A DNA stretch of 64,000 nt from Blautia hansenii (lineage in GTDB: Bacteria; Bacillota; Clostridia; Lachnospirales; Lachnospiraceae). Both the position numbers and the translations under genes were made by a program. The stretch is from positions 124,001 through 188,000 of the forward strand of contig NZ_JAAITA010000002.1 of NCBI RefSeq assembly GCF_013304445.1, written 5' to 3'. Position 1 is the stretch's first letter; every line of letters begins with the position of its first letter. Below are positions 25,671-34,906 of this stretch, one piece after another. The notes beneath the pieces are model-generated. The model did no database searches. It was not told where the DNA came from and was given only the letters and a program-made list of their open reading frames with translations.

Positions 25671-26704
25671 TCTTCACTCCCTTCCTGTACCTGGCGAATT
25701 GTAGTTAAAAGCTTATCTACGCCCGGATAACGCTGGCAGTATTCTTCCACCATACCTTCTGTAGCTGCGCGGAATGCCTCTTTGTCTACATCTTCTACAA
25801 AAGTAACTCCCATTTCCGTCTTCGCTTCTTCCACCGCCTCGTCAATGGCTTCTTCCCACATCACTTTGTGACTTTCTGTGGAGTCGTGAGCAGCCTGAAG
25901 AATGATTTCCTGGTCTTCCTTGCTTATCTGTTTCCAGATTTTAGAACTCATAACCATAACATCCGGTATCATCGCATGCTGGTCCAGGGAATAATATTTA
26001 CAGATTTCTCCATGTTTTCCTGTCGTCAGAGCTGTTTCGTTATTTTCGGTTCCATCAATAATACCTGTCTGCAGGGATGTATAAACATCGCCGTAAGACA
26101 TAGCCACCGGAGTTCCGCCAAGGGCTTTCATCATGTCTGTCTGTGATTCCATATCCTGCACACGGATTTTCAATCCTTTTAAGTCTTCCGGTGTACGAAT
26201 GGGTGTGTTCTTGGTATAGAAAGAACGGGCACCGGAAGTATAATAAGTCAGAGTCACAAATCCCTCGTCTTCTGTGGATAAAAAGAAGTCCTCCATGGCA
26301 TCAGAATCCATAACCTGATAGAAATCCTCTTCATCGTCAAAAATATAAGGAAGACCAAAGGTATTGTAACCTTCCTCAAAGGTTGCAAGGTTTGGAGCTG
26401 CTACCTTTGTCATGGCAATTACGCCTGCATTTAACTGTTCCATGGATTCCGTCTCAGAACCAAGCTGTCCGTTTGGGAAAATCTTAATCTGGATTCTTCC
26501 CTTTGTTTTTTCTTTTACTTCCTCGGCAAATTCTTCCATAGCGATATGTACAGTATGGGTTTCACTGAGTCCATGGGACAGCGTGAGCACCATAGGATTT
26601 TCAGCCGTTGCCTCCTGGCTGCTGGCTGCGCTTTCGTTTCCACAGCCGCTGAGCATGCTCAGAGAGAGACTCAATACAGCTGCGATTGCTGCTAACTTTT
26701 TCAT
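25667..26704 (-). CDS. dctP: TRAP transporter solute-binding lipoprotein (DctP)
   Basis: 345 residues with a lipoprotein signal (LSGC, Cys21) followed by a DctP fold: LTLSHGLSETHTVH, FPNGQLGSE, the ligand-binding block GLKIRVQDMESQTDMMKALGG, whose Arg usually pairs with a substrate carboxylate, and GDVYTSLQTGIIDGTEN. The conserved Arg suggests an acidic substrate. Its placement between two GH31 genes suggests that substrate is a glycoside or becomes one; this is inference. Confidence 0.9.
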   Translation of the reverse strand: MKKLAAIAAVLSLSLSMLSGCGNESAASSQEATAENPMVLTLSHGLSETHTVHIAMEEFAEEVKEKTKGRIQIKIFPNGQLGSETESMEQLNAGVIAMTKVAAPNLATFEEGYNTFGLPYIFDDEEDFYQVMDSDAMEDFFLSTEDEGFVTLTYYTSGARSFYTKNTPIRTPEDLKGLKIRVQDMESQTDMMKALGGTPVAMSYGDVYTSLQTGIIDGTENNETALTTGKHGEICKYYSLDQHAMIPDVMVMSSKIWKQISKEDQEIILQAAHDSTESHKVMWEEAIDEAVEEAKTEMGVTFVEDVDKEAFRAATEGMVEEYCQRYPGVDKLLTTIRQVQEGSEE

Positions 26705-26727
26705 TTTCCACTTTCCTTTCTTTCTGC

Positions 26728-29229
26728 TTACATTCCAATCAGGTCAAACTGTTCAAAGGAAACCACAGTTTCATAATCCTTCTTCGGATTCTTATATTTT
26801 ATCTGCACAGATTTCAGCCTCTGGCTGTAATACCAGCCGCACTCCGCTTCCTCAAATTTTCTTCTGTGCAGGAAATGCGGAATCTCCCGTCCGTCTACTT
26901 TTACCCAGTAAGGCGCTTTTTCTCTGTGTATCATGTCGATATACATATCTTCCACCTTCGTTTCATAGCTGCCTTCATTGGCAAAAGTGAGCACGGTTCT
27001 CTCTCCTGCCTGCATGGAAATTCGGGTTTTTAAGTAAACACCCTTTTCGTAATCCATAGTTGCGCCGTCGTCTTCGTAGAGGGTAAAGCCCCCGTCCTTA
27101 TCTGCAGCGCAGAGAAGAGAAATACCGGTAGCCTGCTGTTTCATCAGGTTATCCATTTTATTGAGCGCCATAGGAATCATGGCCCCACTCCTCACATAAA
27201 GAGGAATACTTCCCAAATCCACCGGAATTTCTATGGTCTGTCCGCCCGCGTAGGCTTCTCTGGTATAGAAGTCATAGAACGTTTCTCCCTTTGGCAGGTA
27301 AATCTTTCGTGTCTTCGCACCTTTTTCCACCACGTTTGCTACCAACAGGGAATCTCCGAACATGAAGTCCACACCCTCGTCATAACCGTTCTCATCATTC
27401 TGGAAAGCACTGCACATCGGTTCCATAATAGGAAGTCCTGTTTCATGAGCTCTTTCCATAAGAGAATACAGATAAGGAATCATCTGATAGCGGAAAGAAA
27501 TCGCTTCCCGGATATATTCCTTGCAGTCGCTGTACATCCACGGCTCTGTTACCGTGTTGTCAATGTTGGTGGAATGAATGGAAAATCTGGGCTGGAAAAT
27601 ACCATTCTGAATCCAGCGCACAAACAGTTCCGCTTCCGGGGCCGGTCCGTAAAAACCGCCGATGTCACAGCCCTGGTTGGCTACACCGGACATACTCATG
27701 CCCAAAATAGTGGCAATGTTGTATTTCAGAGAATCCCAGCAAGTCAGATTATCCCCTGCCCAGGTCTGCGCATATCTCTGAATCCCGCAGTGACCGGAAC
27801 GGCACACAATGTAAGGACGTGTGTTGTCAAAGGTTTCATGCACGGCTTCATCTGTAATGTGGCACATAATGTTGGACATAACGGATTTTAACTGCCCGAT
27901 AGTACCGCCTTTTCCCTCAAAACTGCAGCGGCAGTCTTTATCCACCATACTGTCATATTCGCAGTTGTCGTTCCACACAGAACTGGTGCCATATTCCAGT
28001 ACGTTTTCTTTCAGCATTTCTTTCCAGTTTTCTCTGGTAGCTTCTTTGGTAAAGTCTACAAACATCCCTTTTCCGCCCCACCAGGTTCCGATTCCCGGCT
28101 CATCACTCTGGCTGTCCTTGACAAACATGTCCTTTTCCTGCATTTCCTGCAGTTTCGGGTGTACCAAAAGCATACCCGGCTTCACATTAGGAGACACACA
28201 GACCCCTCTGTCTGTCATCTGTTTAAAAAAGTCTTTCGGGTCTTTAAACCGCTTTTTGTTCCAGGTGAATACACAGCGCTTGATGCCTTCCTCTGTTTCA
28301 ATGGCACAGTATCCGGAAGAAAGCTGGAAACCGTCTACCGGAATCAGCTCTTCTTTTGTGGTATCAATGAATTCCAGAATCGCATCGTCGCAGTCTTTTT
28401 CCAATTCCGGATAGTACATGGAAGAACCCAGATAACCCAGGGCATACCGGGGCAGCATGGCAGATTTTCCGGTTAAATCCGTATATCTTTCCACTACCTG
28501 GCGCATAGACGGTCCTGCAATGAGGAATAAGTCAATGTCACCTCCGTCTGCCCGGTAGCGGCTGTGCATTTTCCAGTAATTGCTCTTTTCTTTTCCCATG
28601 TCAAAATCGCACTCATAAGTATTGTGGTAAAAATATCCCACAGCCTTTTTATGTTCGCGGTTCAGCTTAATGTAAAAAGGAATGTGCTTATAAAGGGAAT
28701 CTGTCTCTTTTGGATTGTATCCCATAGCATCCTTAGGACTCATATTCATAAATTTCTGCGCTTTATTAAATTCTCCGCTCTTTTCTCCGAATCCATAGAA
28801 ACAATCCTGCGGCGTAATCTCGCTGGTATGAATCCGGCGGTGATTGCTGTCCTCCATGTAAGCCAAATCCACAATGTCTGCATGTAAAAGAGTATTCTCT
28901 ATATCATACACACAGATACGGAACGGTTCCTTTTCTACTTCCACCCGCAGTTCTTTCCCGCGGATAACAGCTTTCTCTTCTCCGTCCTCCAGAACAGCCT
29001 CGGCCATCTGCACTCTCTTTCGTCTGCCTTCTAAAAATCCGTCCATGCGGTCTTCCCAGCCTGTCATCACCAGACTGTAAGATTCCTCTGCAAAATCTCC
29101 GTCAAATCCGGCCCGGATTCGCACAATAGAATCAGTCAGAAAATACACCCTGATTTCCACGCAGTTTGTCCTGACAGAAACATAATTGTCTTCCTGTCTT
29201 ACACTCTCCGCCCTTAAACATACTTTCAT
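26728..29229 (-). CDS. Glycoside hydrolase family 31 (GH31-B)
   Basis: 833 residues, intracellular (no signal). Nucleophile Asp421 (SSVWNDNCEYDS), acid/base Asp493 (WAGDNLTCW). It is closely similar along its whole length to the GH31 at 45321-47822, which has exactly the same number of residues, and much less similar to GH31-A. First gene of the operon GH31-B - dctP - dctQ - dctM - GH31-A. Divergent from the AraC gene at 29408, and driven by the promoter/element at 29261-29332. Confidence 0.9.
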   Translation of the reverse strand: MKVCLRAESVRQEDNYVSVRTNCVEIRVYFLTDSIVRIRAGFDGDFAEESYSLVMTGWEDRMDGFLEGRRKRVQMAEAVLEDGEEKAVIRGKELRVEVEKEPFRICVYDIENTLLHADIVDLAYMEDSNHRRIHTSEITPQDCFYGFGEKSGEFNKAQKFMNMSPKDAMGYNPKETDSLYKHIPFYIKLNREHKKAVGYFYHNTYECDFDMGKEKSNYWKMHSRYRADGGDIDLFLIAGPSMRQVVERYTDLTGKSAMLPRYALGYLGSSMYYPELEKDCDDAILEFIDTTKEELIPVDGFQLSSGYCAIETEEGIKRCVFTWNKKRFKDPKDFFKQMTDRGVCVSPNVKPGMLLVHPKLQEMQEKDMFVKDSQSDEPGIGTWWGGKGMFVDFTKEATRENWKEMLKENVLEYGTSSVWNDNCEYDSMVDKDCRCSFEGKGGTIGQLKSVMSNIMCHITDEAVHETFDNTRPYIVCRSGHCGIQRYAQTWAGDNLTCWDSLKYNIATILGMSMSGVANQGCDIGGFYGPAPEAELFVRWIQNGIFQPRFSIHSTNIDNTVTEPWMYSDCKEYIREAISFRYQMIPYLYSLMERAHETGLPIMEPMCSAFQNDENGYDEGVDFMFGDSLLVANVVEKGAKTRKIYLPKGETFYDFYTREAYAGGQTIEIPVDLGSIPLYVRSGAMIPMALNKMDNLMKQQATGISLLCAADKDGGFTLYEDDGATMDYEKGVYLKTRISMQAGERTVLTFANEGSYETKVEDMYIDMIHREKAPYWVKVDGREIPHFLHRRKFEEAECGWYYSQRLKSVQIKYKNPKKDYETVVSFEQFDLIGM

Positions 29230-29260
29230 TGCTTCTCTCCTTTTCGCTTTCTATGGCCAC

Positions 29261-29332
29261 ATTATAAGAAAATCCTCCTGAAAATCATAGACAAAATTTG
29301 CTTGAAATCCCCTGTTTTTTACTTATCTTGCT
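29261..29332 (-). promoter_or_regulatory. Promoter and paired AGCAA element of the GH31-B operon
   Basis: On the minus strand: AGCAARATAAGTAAAAAA (from 29332), a second AGCAA ending at 29298, GTCTA, then 26 bases from the start of GTCTA to TATAAT (29266-29261). The two AGCAA copies are 30 bases apart in direct orientation, about three helical turns. There is no good -35, as expected for an AraC-activated promoter. The same element at the same distance is found at 47863-47935. Confidence 0.65.
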
Positions 29333-29407
29333 CTAATTTTCCCTTTTTCCTCTTGCCATTCGGACTCCCCTATGCTATTCTGTACCAAAAAACCAAAGGA
29401 GATTCTT

Positions 29408-30226
29408 ATGCTGGACACCGCCGCGATTCTCATGTCACATGGAGAAAAAGTTGCTTATGGATATGCCGAAGGTGTGAATGACAATATGTGTCAATCCCAC
29501 TTTCATGAATTTTTTGAATTGTATTATTTAGAATCCGGGGAACGGCACCACATGATAGAGGGCGAGCTGTATCATCTGACCGCTCACGAATTTATCATCT
29601 TCCCTCCCAATGTGATGCACCATTCCTACGGGGACAAAAACGTGCCTTTTAAACGTATTGTCCTGTATTTCACACCGGATATGATAGTCTACCCCGAAGT
29701 CCGCAGCTACCTGCTGGAAACCGCCAGAGTATTCTCTTTAAAGAAAATTAAGAAATCTATGATTCATCTCCTCCTGTCCATGCTTCATACTGAGCTGGAC
29801 AAAGAGGAGGGACTTTTCCAGAAAGAATATCTGGAAAATCTGTTAAATCAGCTTCTGCTGACCATTCTCCGGGCCGATTACACCCCTGTGGAAAGCACAC
29901 CCAGAACAAGACCTGCACAGGCGGTCAATTACATTCACGAGCATTATGCCGAAGAAATTTCTGTCTCTGCCCTGGCTGACATGCTCTATGTCAGCCCCTA
30001 CCACCTGTGCAGGGAATTTAAGAAAGTCACCGGAAAAACCATCATTCAATACCTCAACATGACACGGGTGCTTCACGCCCAGCGTATGCTTTTGGAAACG
30101 GATTACAACATTACCCGTATCAGCAAAGAAACAGGTTTTTCCAATCTGACCCATTTTAACCGGATTTTCAAAAGTATTACCGGCGTTTCACCCAGTGAAA
30201 AACGAAAGCAGTACCAATCCGTTTAA
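29408..30226 (+). CDS. AraC-family regulator with N-terminal cupin domain
   Basis: 272 residues from MLDTAAILMSHG; AGGAG sits six bases before this ATG. The N-terminal sugar-sensing cupin reads SHFHEFFELYYLESGERHHMIEGELYHL (about 30-60) and there are two C-terminal helix-turn-helix units (VSALADMLYVSPYHLCREFKK and ITRISKETGFSNLTHFNRIFKS). Divergent from the GH31-B/TRAP operon. I infer it activates that operon, and probably the GH31-C operon, through the paired AGCAA element. Its TAA overlaps the TAA of the convergent Bce permease gene. Confidence 0.88.
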   Translation: MLDTAAILMSHGEKVAYGYAEGVNDNMCQSHFHEFFELYYLESGERHHMIEGELYHLTAHEFIIFPPNVMHHSYGDKNVPFKRIVLYFTPDMIVYPEVRSYLLETARVFSLKKIKKSMIHLLLSMLHTELDKEEGLFQKEYLENLLNQLLLTILRADYTPVESTPRTRPAQAVNYIHEHYAEEISVSALADMLYVSPYHLCREFKKVTGKTIIQYLNMTRVLHAQRMLLETDYNITRISKETGFSNLTHFNRIFKSITGVSPSEKRKQYQSV

Positions 30227-32241
30227 TCACGGCTGCTGACAATACCATAATAAGACTTTGAAGTTATCACATACATGAGAATATAGAAAAGTGAAAACAA
30301 AAGATAACAGCCCGCCATAACGCCTATCAGCAATCCGGTGTTTGTCACTCCTAAAAGCAGCAGAATCTTCCGCATCATAGGAAAAGCAAAGGCCGTATGC
30401 ACTCCTGCTGCCAGAAGCGGCAGGAAAAATACGGTGAGTACCTGGGAATTGATGCTTTTTCGGATTTCCCGTTTGGTCATGCCCACCTTCTGCATAATTT
30501 CAAAACGTTTCCGGTCTTCATAGCCTTCTGTTACCTGCTTGTAGTACATAATCAGTACCATACCCAGAATAAAGACACAGCCCAATAAAATTCCCAGAAC
30601 AAACATACCACTGTACATGGCGTAAAAATCTGCCCGCTCTGACGCGCTGTCCTCTATGTCTATTCTTTCATAACCTTGCTGCAGAAGTCCGTCTCTTTTT
30701 TCCCTTAAACTGTTTGCTACGGCAATTTTTTCCTCATCACTTCCCTGCAAATCAAATCCGTAATAATCGTGCATTTTCACCAGGGATTCTCCCTGCAGCT
30801 CTTTCCATTTGCTGCACACCTGACTTACAGTATCCATATCCTTTACAAAAATAAAAACAGAAGGCATAATCTGCATGGAATCCACGCCGTTATCCACAAA
30901 TTCACTGAGTTTTTTCTTCACCTTCCACTTTGTGCCATCGTCAAAAGCGATTTCATCATACTTGTAGGATGATTTTGTCTGATAAACCAGGACTTCATCC
31001 TCCTGCAGCGTTTCATCTGCCCCCATAATACGATTGTAATCTTCCAAAGGCACTACAAAAAGCTGCCGGATATTTTCCCCTGTAGACATAGCAAATTTTT
31101 CTATTTTTCCCGGGTCCAGACTGATTGTCTTTCCCTCTTCATAACCTGCTGCCACTGTAAAACGATAATGAAGCACATTTTCAGCTTGTTTTTTCTGTTC
31201 CTCTAAGGTCTCTGCCGCCAGACGGTGTACCATATCGATTACTTCCTGATTCTCCGAATACGTATCGATTACAATATTTCTGGGATAACGGGTACGCAGC
31301 TGGTCTTCCGAACCAATAAACATACAGGAGACTGCTGACACCATAACCAGCACCATAGTAGAAAGGATACAAATGGATGCCAGACCATAACCGTTTCTCT
31401 TCATGCGGTACATCATAGAGGATATGGAAACAAAATGTCCCGATTTATAATAATAGTTCTTATTTTTCTTCAGCACCTTGCAAAGCAGCACCGAACCTGT
31501 CCGAAAGAGAATATAGGTGCTGACAATTACCATAGCCACCGCCACGAAAAACCAGAATATAGCCGCCATAGGTTCTTCAATGGATACCGCAAGATAGTAA
31601 GCAGCTGCCAGTATCACAACACCCAGAATCCCTTCCAGCCAGTTGGCTTTCGGCGGTTTCTCTCCCACAGCTTCACTTCGGAGCAATTCAATGGGTTTTG
31701 AGAAAAAAATCTGCAGCAGAGATTTTATTAAAATCAGCAGAAAAATGCTGCCAAAGACTTTCAGAGTCCACAGCAATGCTTCTGTGCTTATCGTGAACGC
31801 ATAACCTGCTTTCCCCTCCAGCATGGAAATCATGACAAGTTCTGCTGCCTTTGAAAACAAAATCCCCCCTAAAAGACCGCCCAGCAGGGAAATCACCGTC
31901 ACCTGTACACCTTCCCAAACCATAACCTTTGCCAGGTTTTTCTTCCCCATCCCCAGCACATGATACATACCAAACTCCCGCTTTCTCCTTCGCATAAGAA
32001 AGGAATTGGTATAAAACAGAAAAATCAGCGCAAACCCTGCCATAATGAAAACCCCAAAGCCAAGTACCCCCTGCATGGTATTTCCGCCCTGCATTTCCCT
32101 GACTGTGGGACTGCTGGATAAAAATACAATGATGTAAAACATGAGAATCATGCCCACAGAAGCCAGAATATAGGGAAGATAAATCTTTTTATTGTTCTTT
32201 ATCCCTGTCCAGGCAATTCTGAAATAAAATCCTCTTTTCAC
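30223..32241 (-). CDS. BceB-type ABC permease (antimicrobial peptide resistance)
   Basis: 672 residues with ten predicted membrane segments, an FtsX block near 60-170, a large extracellular domain of about 200 residues between segments seven and eight, and a C-terminal FtsX block. This is the BceB/VraG layout of permeases that detach peptide antibiotics (bacitracin, lantibiotics) from lipid II-cycle targets and signal to a BceS-type kinase. Overlaps the ATPase gene by four bases. Confidence 0.88.
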   Translation of the reverse strand: MKRGFYFRIAWTGIKNNKKIYLPYILASVGMILMFYIIVFLSSSPTVREMQGGNTMQGVLGFGVFIMAGFALIFLFYTNSFLMRRRKREFGMYHVLGMGKKNLAKVMVWEGVQVTVISLLGGLLGGILFSKAAELVMISMLEGKAGYAFTISTEALLWTLKVFGSIFLLILIKSLLQIFFSKPIELLRSEAVGEKPPKANWLEGILGVVILAAAYYLAVSIEEPMAAIFWFFVAVAMVIVSTYILFRTGSVLLCKVLKKNKNYYYKSGHFVSISSMMYRMKRNGYGLASICILSTMVLVMVSAVSCMFIGSEDQLRTRYPRNIVIDTYSENQEVIDMVHRLAAETLEEQKKQAENVLHYRFTVAAGYEEGKTISLDPGKIEKFAMSTGENIRQLFVVPLEDYNRIMGADETLQEDEVLVYQTKSSYKYDEIAFDDGTKWKVKKKLSEFVDNGVDSMQIMPSVFIFVKDMDTVSQVCSKWKELQGESLVKMHDYYGFDLQGSDEEKIAVANSLREKRDGLLQQGYERIDIEDSASERADFYAMYSGMFVLGILLGCVFILGMVLIMYYKQVTEGYEDRKRFEIMQKVGMTKREIRKSINSQVLTVFFLPLLAAGVHTAFAFPMMRKILLLLGVTNTGLLIGVMAGCYLLFSLFYILMYVITSKSYYGIVSSRD

Positions 32242-33002
32242 TGCGCCTCACCTCCTGATGCCAGCATGGTCAGGGTGCTGGAAATCTTCTCGTACATCTG
32301 CTGATTGGTATCGTTTCCTCGGTAAAGCTGATGGAACACCTCTCCATCCTTAATAAACAGCACCCTCTGGGCATGACTTGCAGCTTTAACCGAATGGGTT
32401 ACCATTAAAATCGTCTGCCCCTCCTGGTTTACCGTTCCAAAAAGCCGTAAAAGTTCGTCTGTTGCCTTGGAATCCAGAGCCCCGGTTGGTTCATCTGCCA
32501 GAATCAGCCTCGGACTGGTAATCAGCGCTCTGGCTACAGCGGCTCTCTGCTTCTGTCCCCCCGAAATCTCGTAAGGGTATTTGTCTAATATTTCTTTAAT
32601 TCCCAGCTTTGCGGCCAAAGGTTCTAAAAGCACCTCCATTTGTCTGTAATGCTTTCCTCCCAGCACCAGCGGCAGATAAATATTATCCCGGATTGAAAAG
32701 GTGTCCAGAAGATTAAATTCCTGAAATACAAAGCCCAGATGATTTCTTCGGAACACAGACAAATCTGCTTCTTTTATTCTGGAAATATCCCTTCCGTCCA
32801 GAAGCACAGTTCCGCCTGTGGGTCTGTCCAGCGCTGCCAGAATATTTAAAAGCGTGGTTTTTCCGGATCCGGACTCTCCCATAATGGCTGTATATTCTCC
32901 CTCTTCTATGGTGAAATTCACATTTTTCAATGCCTGTACCTGATTGCCTCCGAATCTGGTGGTATAGGTTTTTTTCAGATTTTTCACTTCCAAAATTACC
33001 AT
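32238..33002 (-). CDS. BceA-type ABC ATPase
   Basis: 254 residues with Walker [11 protein letters not shown]-loop FVFQEFNLLDTF, signature ISGGQKQR, Walker B LILADEPTGALD and switch His VTHS. AAGGAGG precedes the ATG. It pairs with the overlapping BceB-like gene. Confidence 0.9.
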   Translation of the reverse strand: MVILEVKNLKKTYTTRFGGNQVQALKNVNFTIEEGEYTAIMGESGSGKTTLLNILAALDRPTGGTVLLDGRDISRIKEADLSVFRRNHLGFVFQEFNLLDTFSIRDNIYLPLVLGGKHYRQMEVLLEPLAAKLGIKEILDKYPYEISGGQKQRAAVARALITSPRLILADEPTGALDSKATDELLRLFGTVNQEGQTILMVTHSVKAASHAQRVLFIKDGEVFHQLYRGNDTNQQMYEKISSTLTMLASGGEAQ

Positions 33003-33057
33003 ATTTATTTTGTCCTCCTTGCTTTTGTCCTCTCTTTTACCGTCTTATTGTAGCAAA

Positions 33058-33100
33058 ACAGGGAAATGTCCTGCCATAGCTTTGGCTTACATTTCCCTGT
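33058..33100 (-). promoter_or_regulatory. 12-base inverted repeat between bceS-like and bceA-like genes
   Basis: ACAGGGAAATGT (33058-33069) and ACATTTCCCTGT (33089-33100) are perfect complements. On the minus strand the repeat follows the kinase stop, ends in CTGTTTTGC and is directly followed by TACAAT, a possible -10 for bceA. It can act as terminator, as operator for the response regulator, or both. Confidence 0.6.
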
Positions 33101-33130
33101 GTTCTTCTTACATTTTTGTAAGACGCTCTG

Positions 33131-34123
33131 TCATTCGATTTCCAAATGGGCCTTTCTCACATCCAGATACACCCGGGTTCCCGCTCCTACTGCGGAGGAT
33201 ACCCAAATTCTGTGCCCCAGGCGGTTACAAATACGGCTGCAAAGATACAGCCCGATTCCACTGGCTTTTTTCTGACATCTGCCGTTGTATCCGGTATATC
33301 CCTTTTCAAAAATCCTGGGCAAATCCTCTGGTGCAATACCAATTCCCGTATCCCCGATACAGAGAATCCCCGGCTCTGCCTCCTCAATCCATATCCGACC
33401 CCCGGATTTTGTATACTTCAGCGCATTGGACAAAACCTGCTCAATAACAAACAACAGCCACTTTTCATCTGTCAGTACCCTGCTCTTTACAGGCTGATAT
33501 TCCAGACGGATTTTCCCATTGATGAAAGAAGACGAAAATCTGTGCAGCGCCTGTCTGACAATTCCGTCCATCCCATATTCCTGAAACATATAATCCGTAT
33601 CCTCGCTTTCCAGTCTGAGATAACACAATACCATGTCTACATACTGCTCAATCCTCATTAAATCTCCTTTTATGGCTCTGGAAAGGGCAGTATCCTCATT
33701 TTCCAGATTCAGGTACATAGAAGCAATGGGCGTCTTTATCTGGTGTACCCAGAGGGTATAATATTCCATCATATCCCTGTATTTTCTGCTATGCTCTTCT
33801 TCCATGCTTCTGTATCGTCTGTTCCATTCTTCCATCAGTTCCTGATAGTCCCTCTCCAGAATTCCCTCAGACTCTGGCAGATTGTTTACGGAAAACTCCT
33901 GCTGCCTGTAAAGACTCTGCAATTCTCTGCGTTTTTTCCGAAATGCGAGAAAGTGGGGAAATACAAGCAGCACCCCCAGCGCGCCGCAGACTGCTGCACT
34001 GTAAAGCGCCGCCTCCACAGGTATCTGATACAGAAAGAAGAACAGAATAAAAATGCCGGAACAAATACCGTAAAAGAACAGCACTCTCCCATGATGTTTC
34101 AAATAGCTTCCCAACTCTCTCAT
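33131..34123 (-). CDS. BceS-type intramembrane-sensing histidine kinase
   Basis: 330 residues. Two N-terminal membrane segments (about 14-32 and 36-60) have almost no loop between them, the layout of intramembrane-sensing kinases that need the BceAB transporter as sensor. Phospho-acceptor His127 in LWVHQIKTPIAS. HATPase motifs: NALKYT, GDTGIGIAPED, and GIGLYL. Overlaps the regulator gene by four bases. Confidence 0.9.
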   Translation of the reverse strand: MRELGSYLKHHGRVLFFYGICSGIFILFFFLYQIPVEAALYSAAVCGALGVLLVFPHFLAFRKKRRELQSLYRQQEFSVNNLPESEGILERDYQELMEEWNRRYRSMEEEHSRKYRDMMEYYTLWVHQIKTPIASMYLNLENEDTALSRAIKGDLMRIEQYVDMVLCYLRLESEDTDYMFQEYGMDGIVRQALHRFSSSFINGKIRLEYQPVKSRVLTDEKWLLFVIEQVLSNALKYTKSGGRIWIEEAEPGILCIGDTGIGIAPEDLPRIFEKGYTGYNGRCQKKASGIGLYLCSRICNRLGHRIWVSSAVGAGTRVYLDVRKAHLEIE

Positions 34124-34809
34124 GATGTGGTCACCGCCGATTCTATCAAATATCCCATGCCTACTTTTGTTGTAATAAATCCCGTCAGTCCCTCTTTTTC
34201 CAGTTTTTTACGCAGGCGGTTCACATTGACGCTCAGGGTATTTTCATCTACAAAACTGTCATTTTCCCACAATTTTTCCATCAGCCTTTCCCTGCTGACG
34301 ATTTTCCCCTTCTGCTCCATAAGCGTGAGAAGAATCCGGTATTCATTTTTCGTCAAATCAATTTTTCTTCCTTCGTAATGCAAAAGGGCGTCTTCCTTGG
34401 ATAAAAGCGCCCCTCTGTGCTCCAGAACAGATACCTGGGTTCCGTAATCATAAGTTCTTCTCAGAACCGCCTGTATCTTTGCCATGAGTACGGAAAAATC
34501 AAAGGGCTTTGCAATAAAATCATCCGCTCCGGCCTGCAGCGCCATAACAATATTCAGGTTATCGGAAGCCGAGGAAATAAAAATCACCGGCACTTTAGAC
34601 ACCTCCCTGATTTTCTGACACCAGTAATAGCCATTGAAAAAAGGCAGTGAAATATCCATCAGCACCAACTGAGGCCTCCAGGCGGCAAATTCCGCCATGA
34701 TGTCATGAAAATCCTCGGTGCACCTTGCCTCCATTCCCCAGCTTTCCGTCTGTTTTTGTATGGCACCGGCGATACCGCTATCATCTTCTACTATAAAAAT
34801 GCGATACAT
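34120..34809 (-). CDS. BceR-type response regulator (OmpR family)
   Basis: 229 residues. Receiver domain with the acidic pair in EDD (8-10), phospho-acceptor Asp52 and Lys101; C-terminal winged helix with NEYRILLTLMEQKGKIVSRERLMEKLW and VNRLRKKLE. First gene of the two-component pair, upstream of the BceAB-like genes it is expected to activate. Promoter at 34866-34894. Confidence 0.9.
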   Translation of the reverse strand: MYRIFIVEDDSGIAGAIQKQTESWGMEARCTEDFHDIMAEFAAWRPQLVLMDISLPFFNGYYWCQKIREVSKVPVIFISSASDNLNIVMALQAGADDFIAKPFDFSVLMAKIQAVLRRTYDYGTQVSVLEHRGALLSKEDALLHYEGRKIDLTKNEYRILLTLMEQKGKIVSRERLMEKLWENDSFVDENTLSVNVNRLRKKLEKEGLTGFITTKVGMGYLIESAVTTS

Positions 34810-34865
34810 ATGATGTTTTCTCCCTTTAGCAAGTAAGCATACTCCCTATATAAAAGCATGAATTT

Positions 34866-34894
34866 ATTATAGCACAGCCCTTTCTGAATTTGAA
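34866..34894 (-). promoter_or_regulatory. Promoter of the bceRS-like genes
   Basis: Minus-strand TTCAAA (34894-34889), 17 bases, TATAAT (34871-34866). Confidence 0.6.
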
Positions 34895-34906
34895 TATTTT
34901 TCTGCT

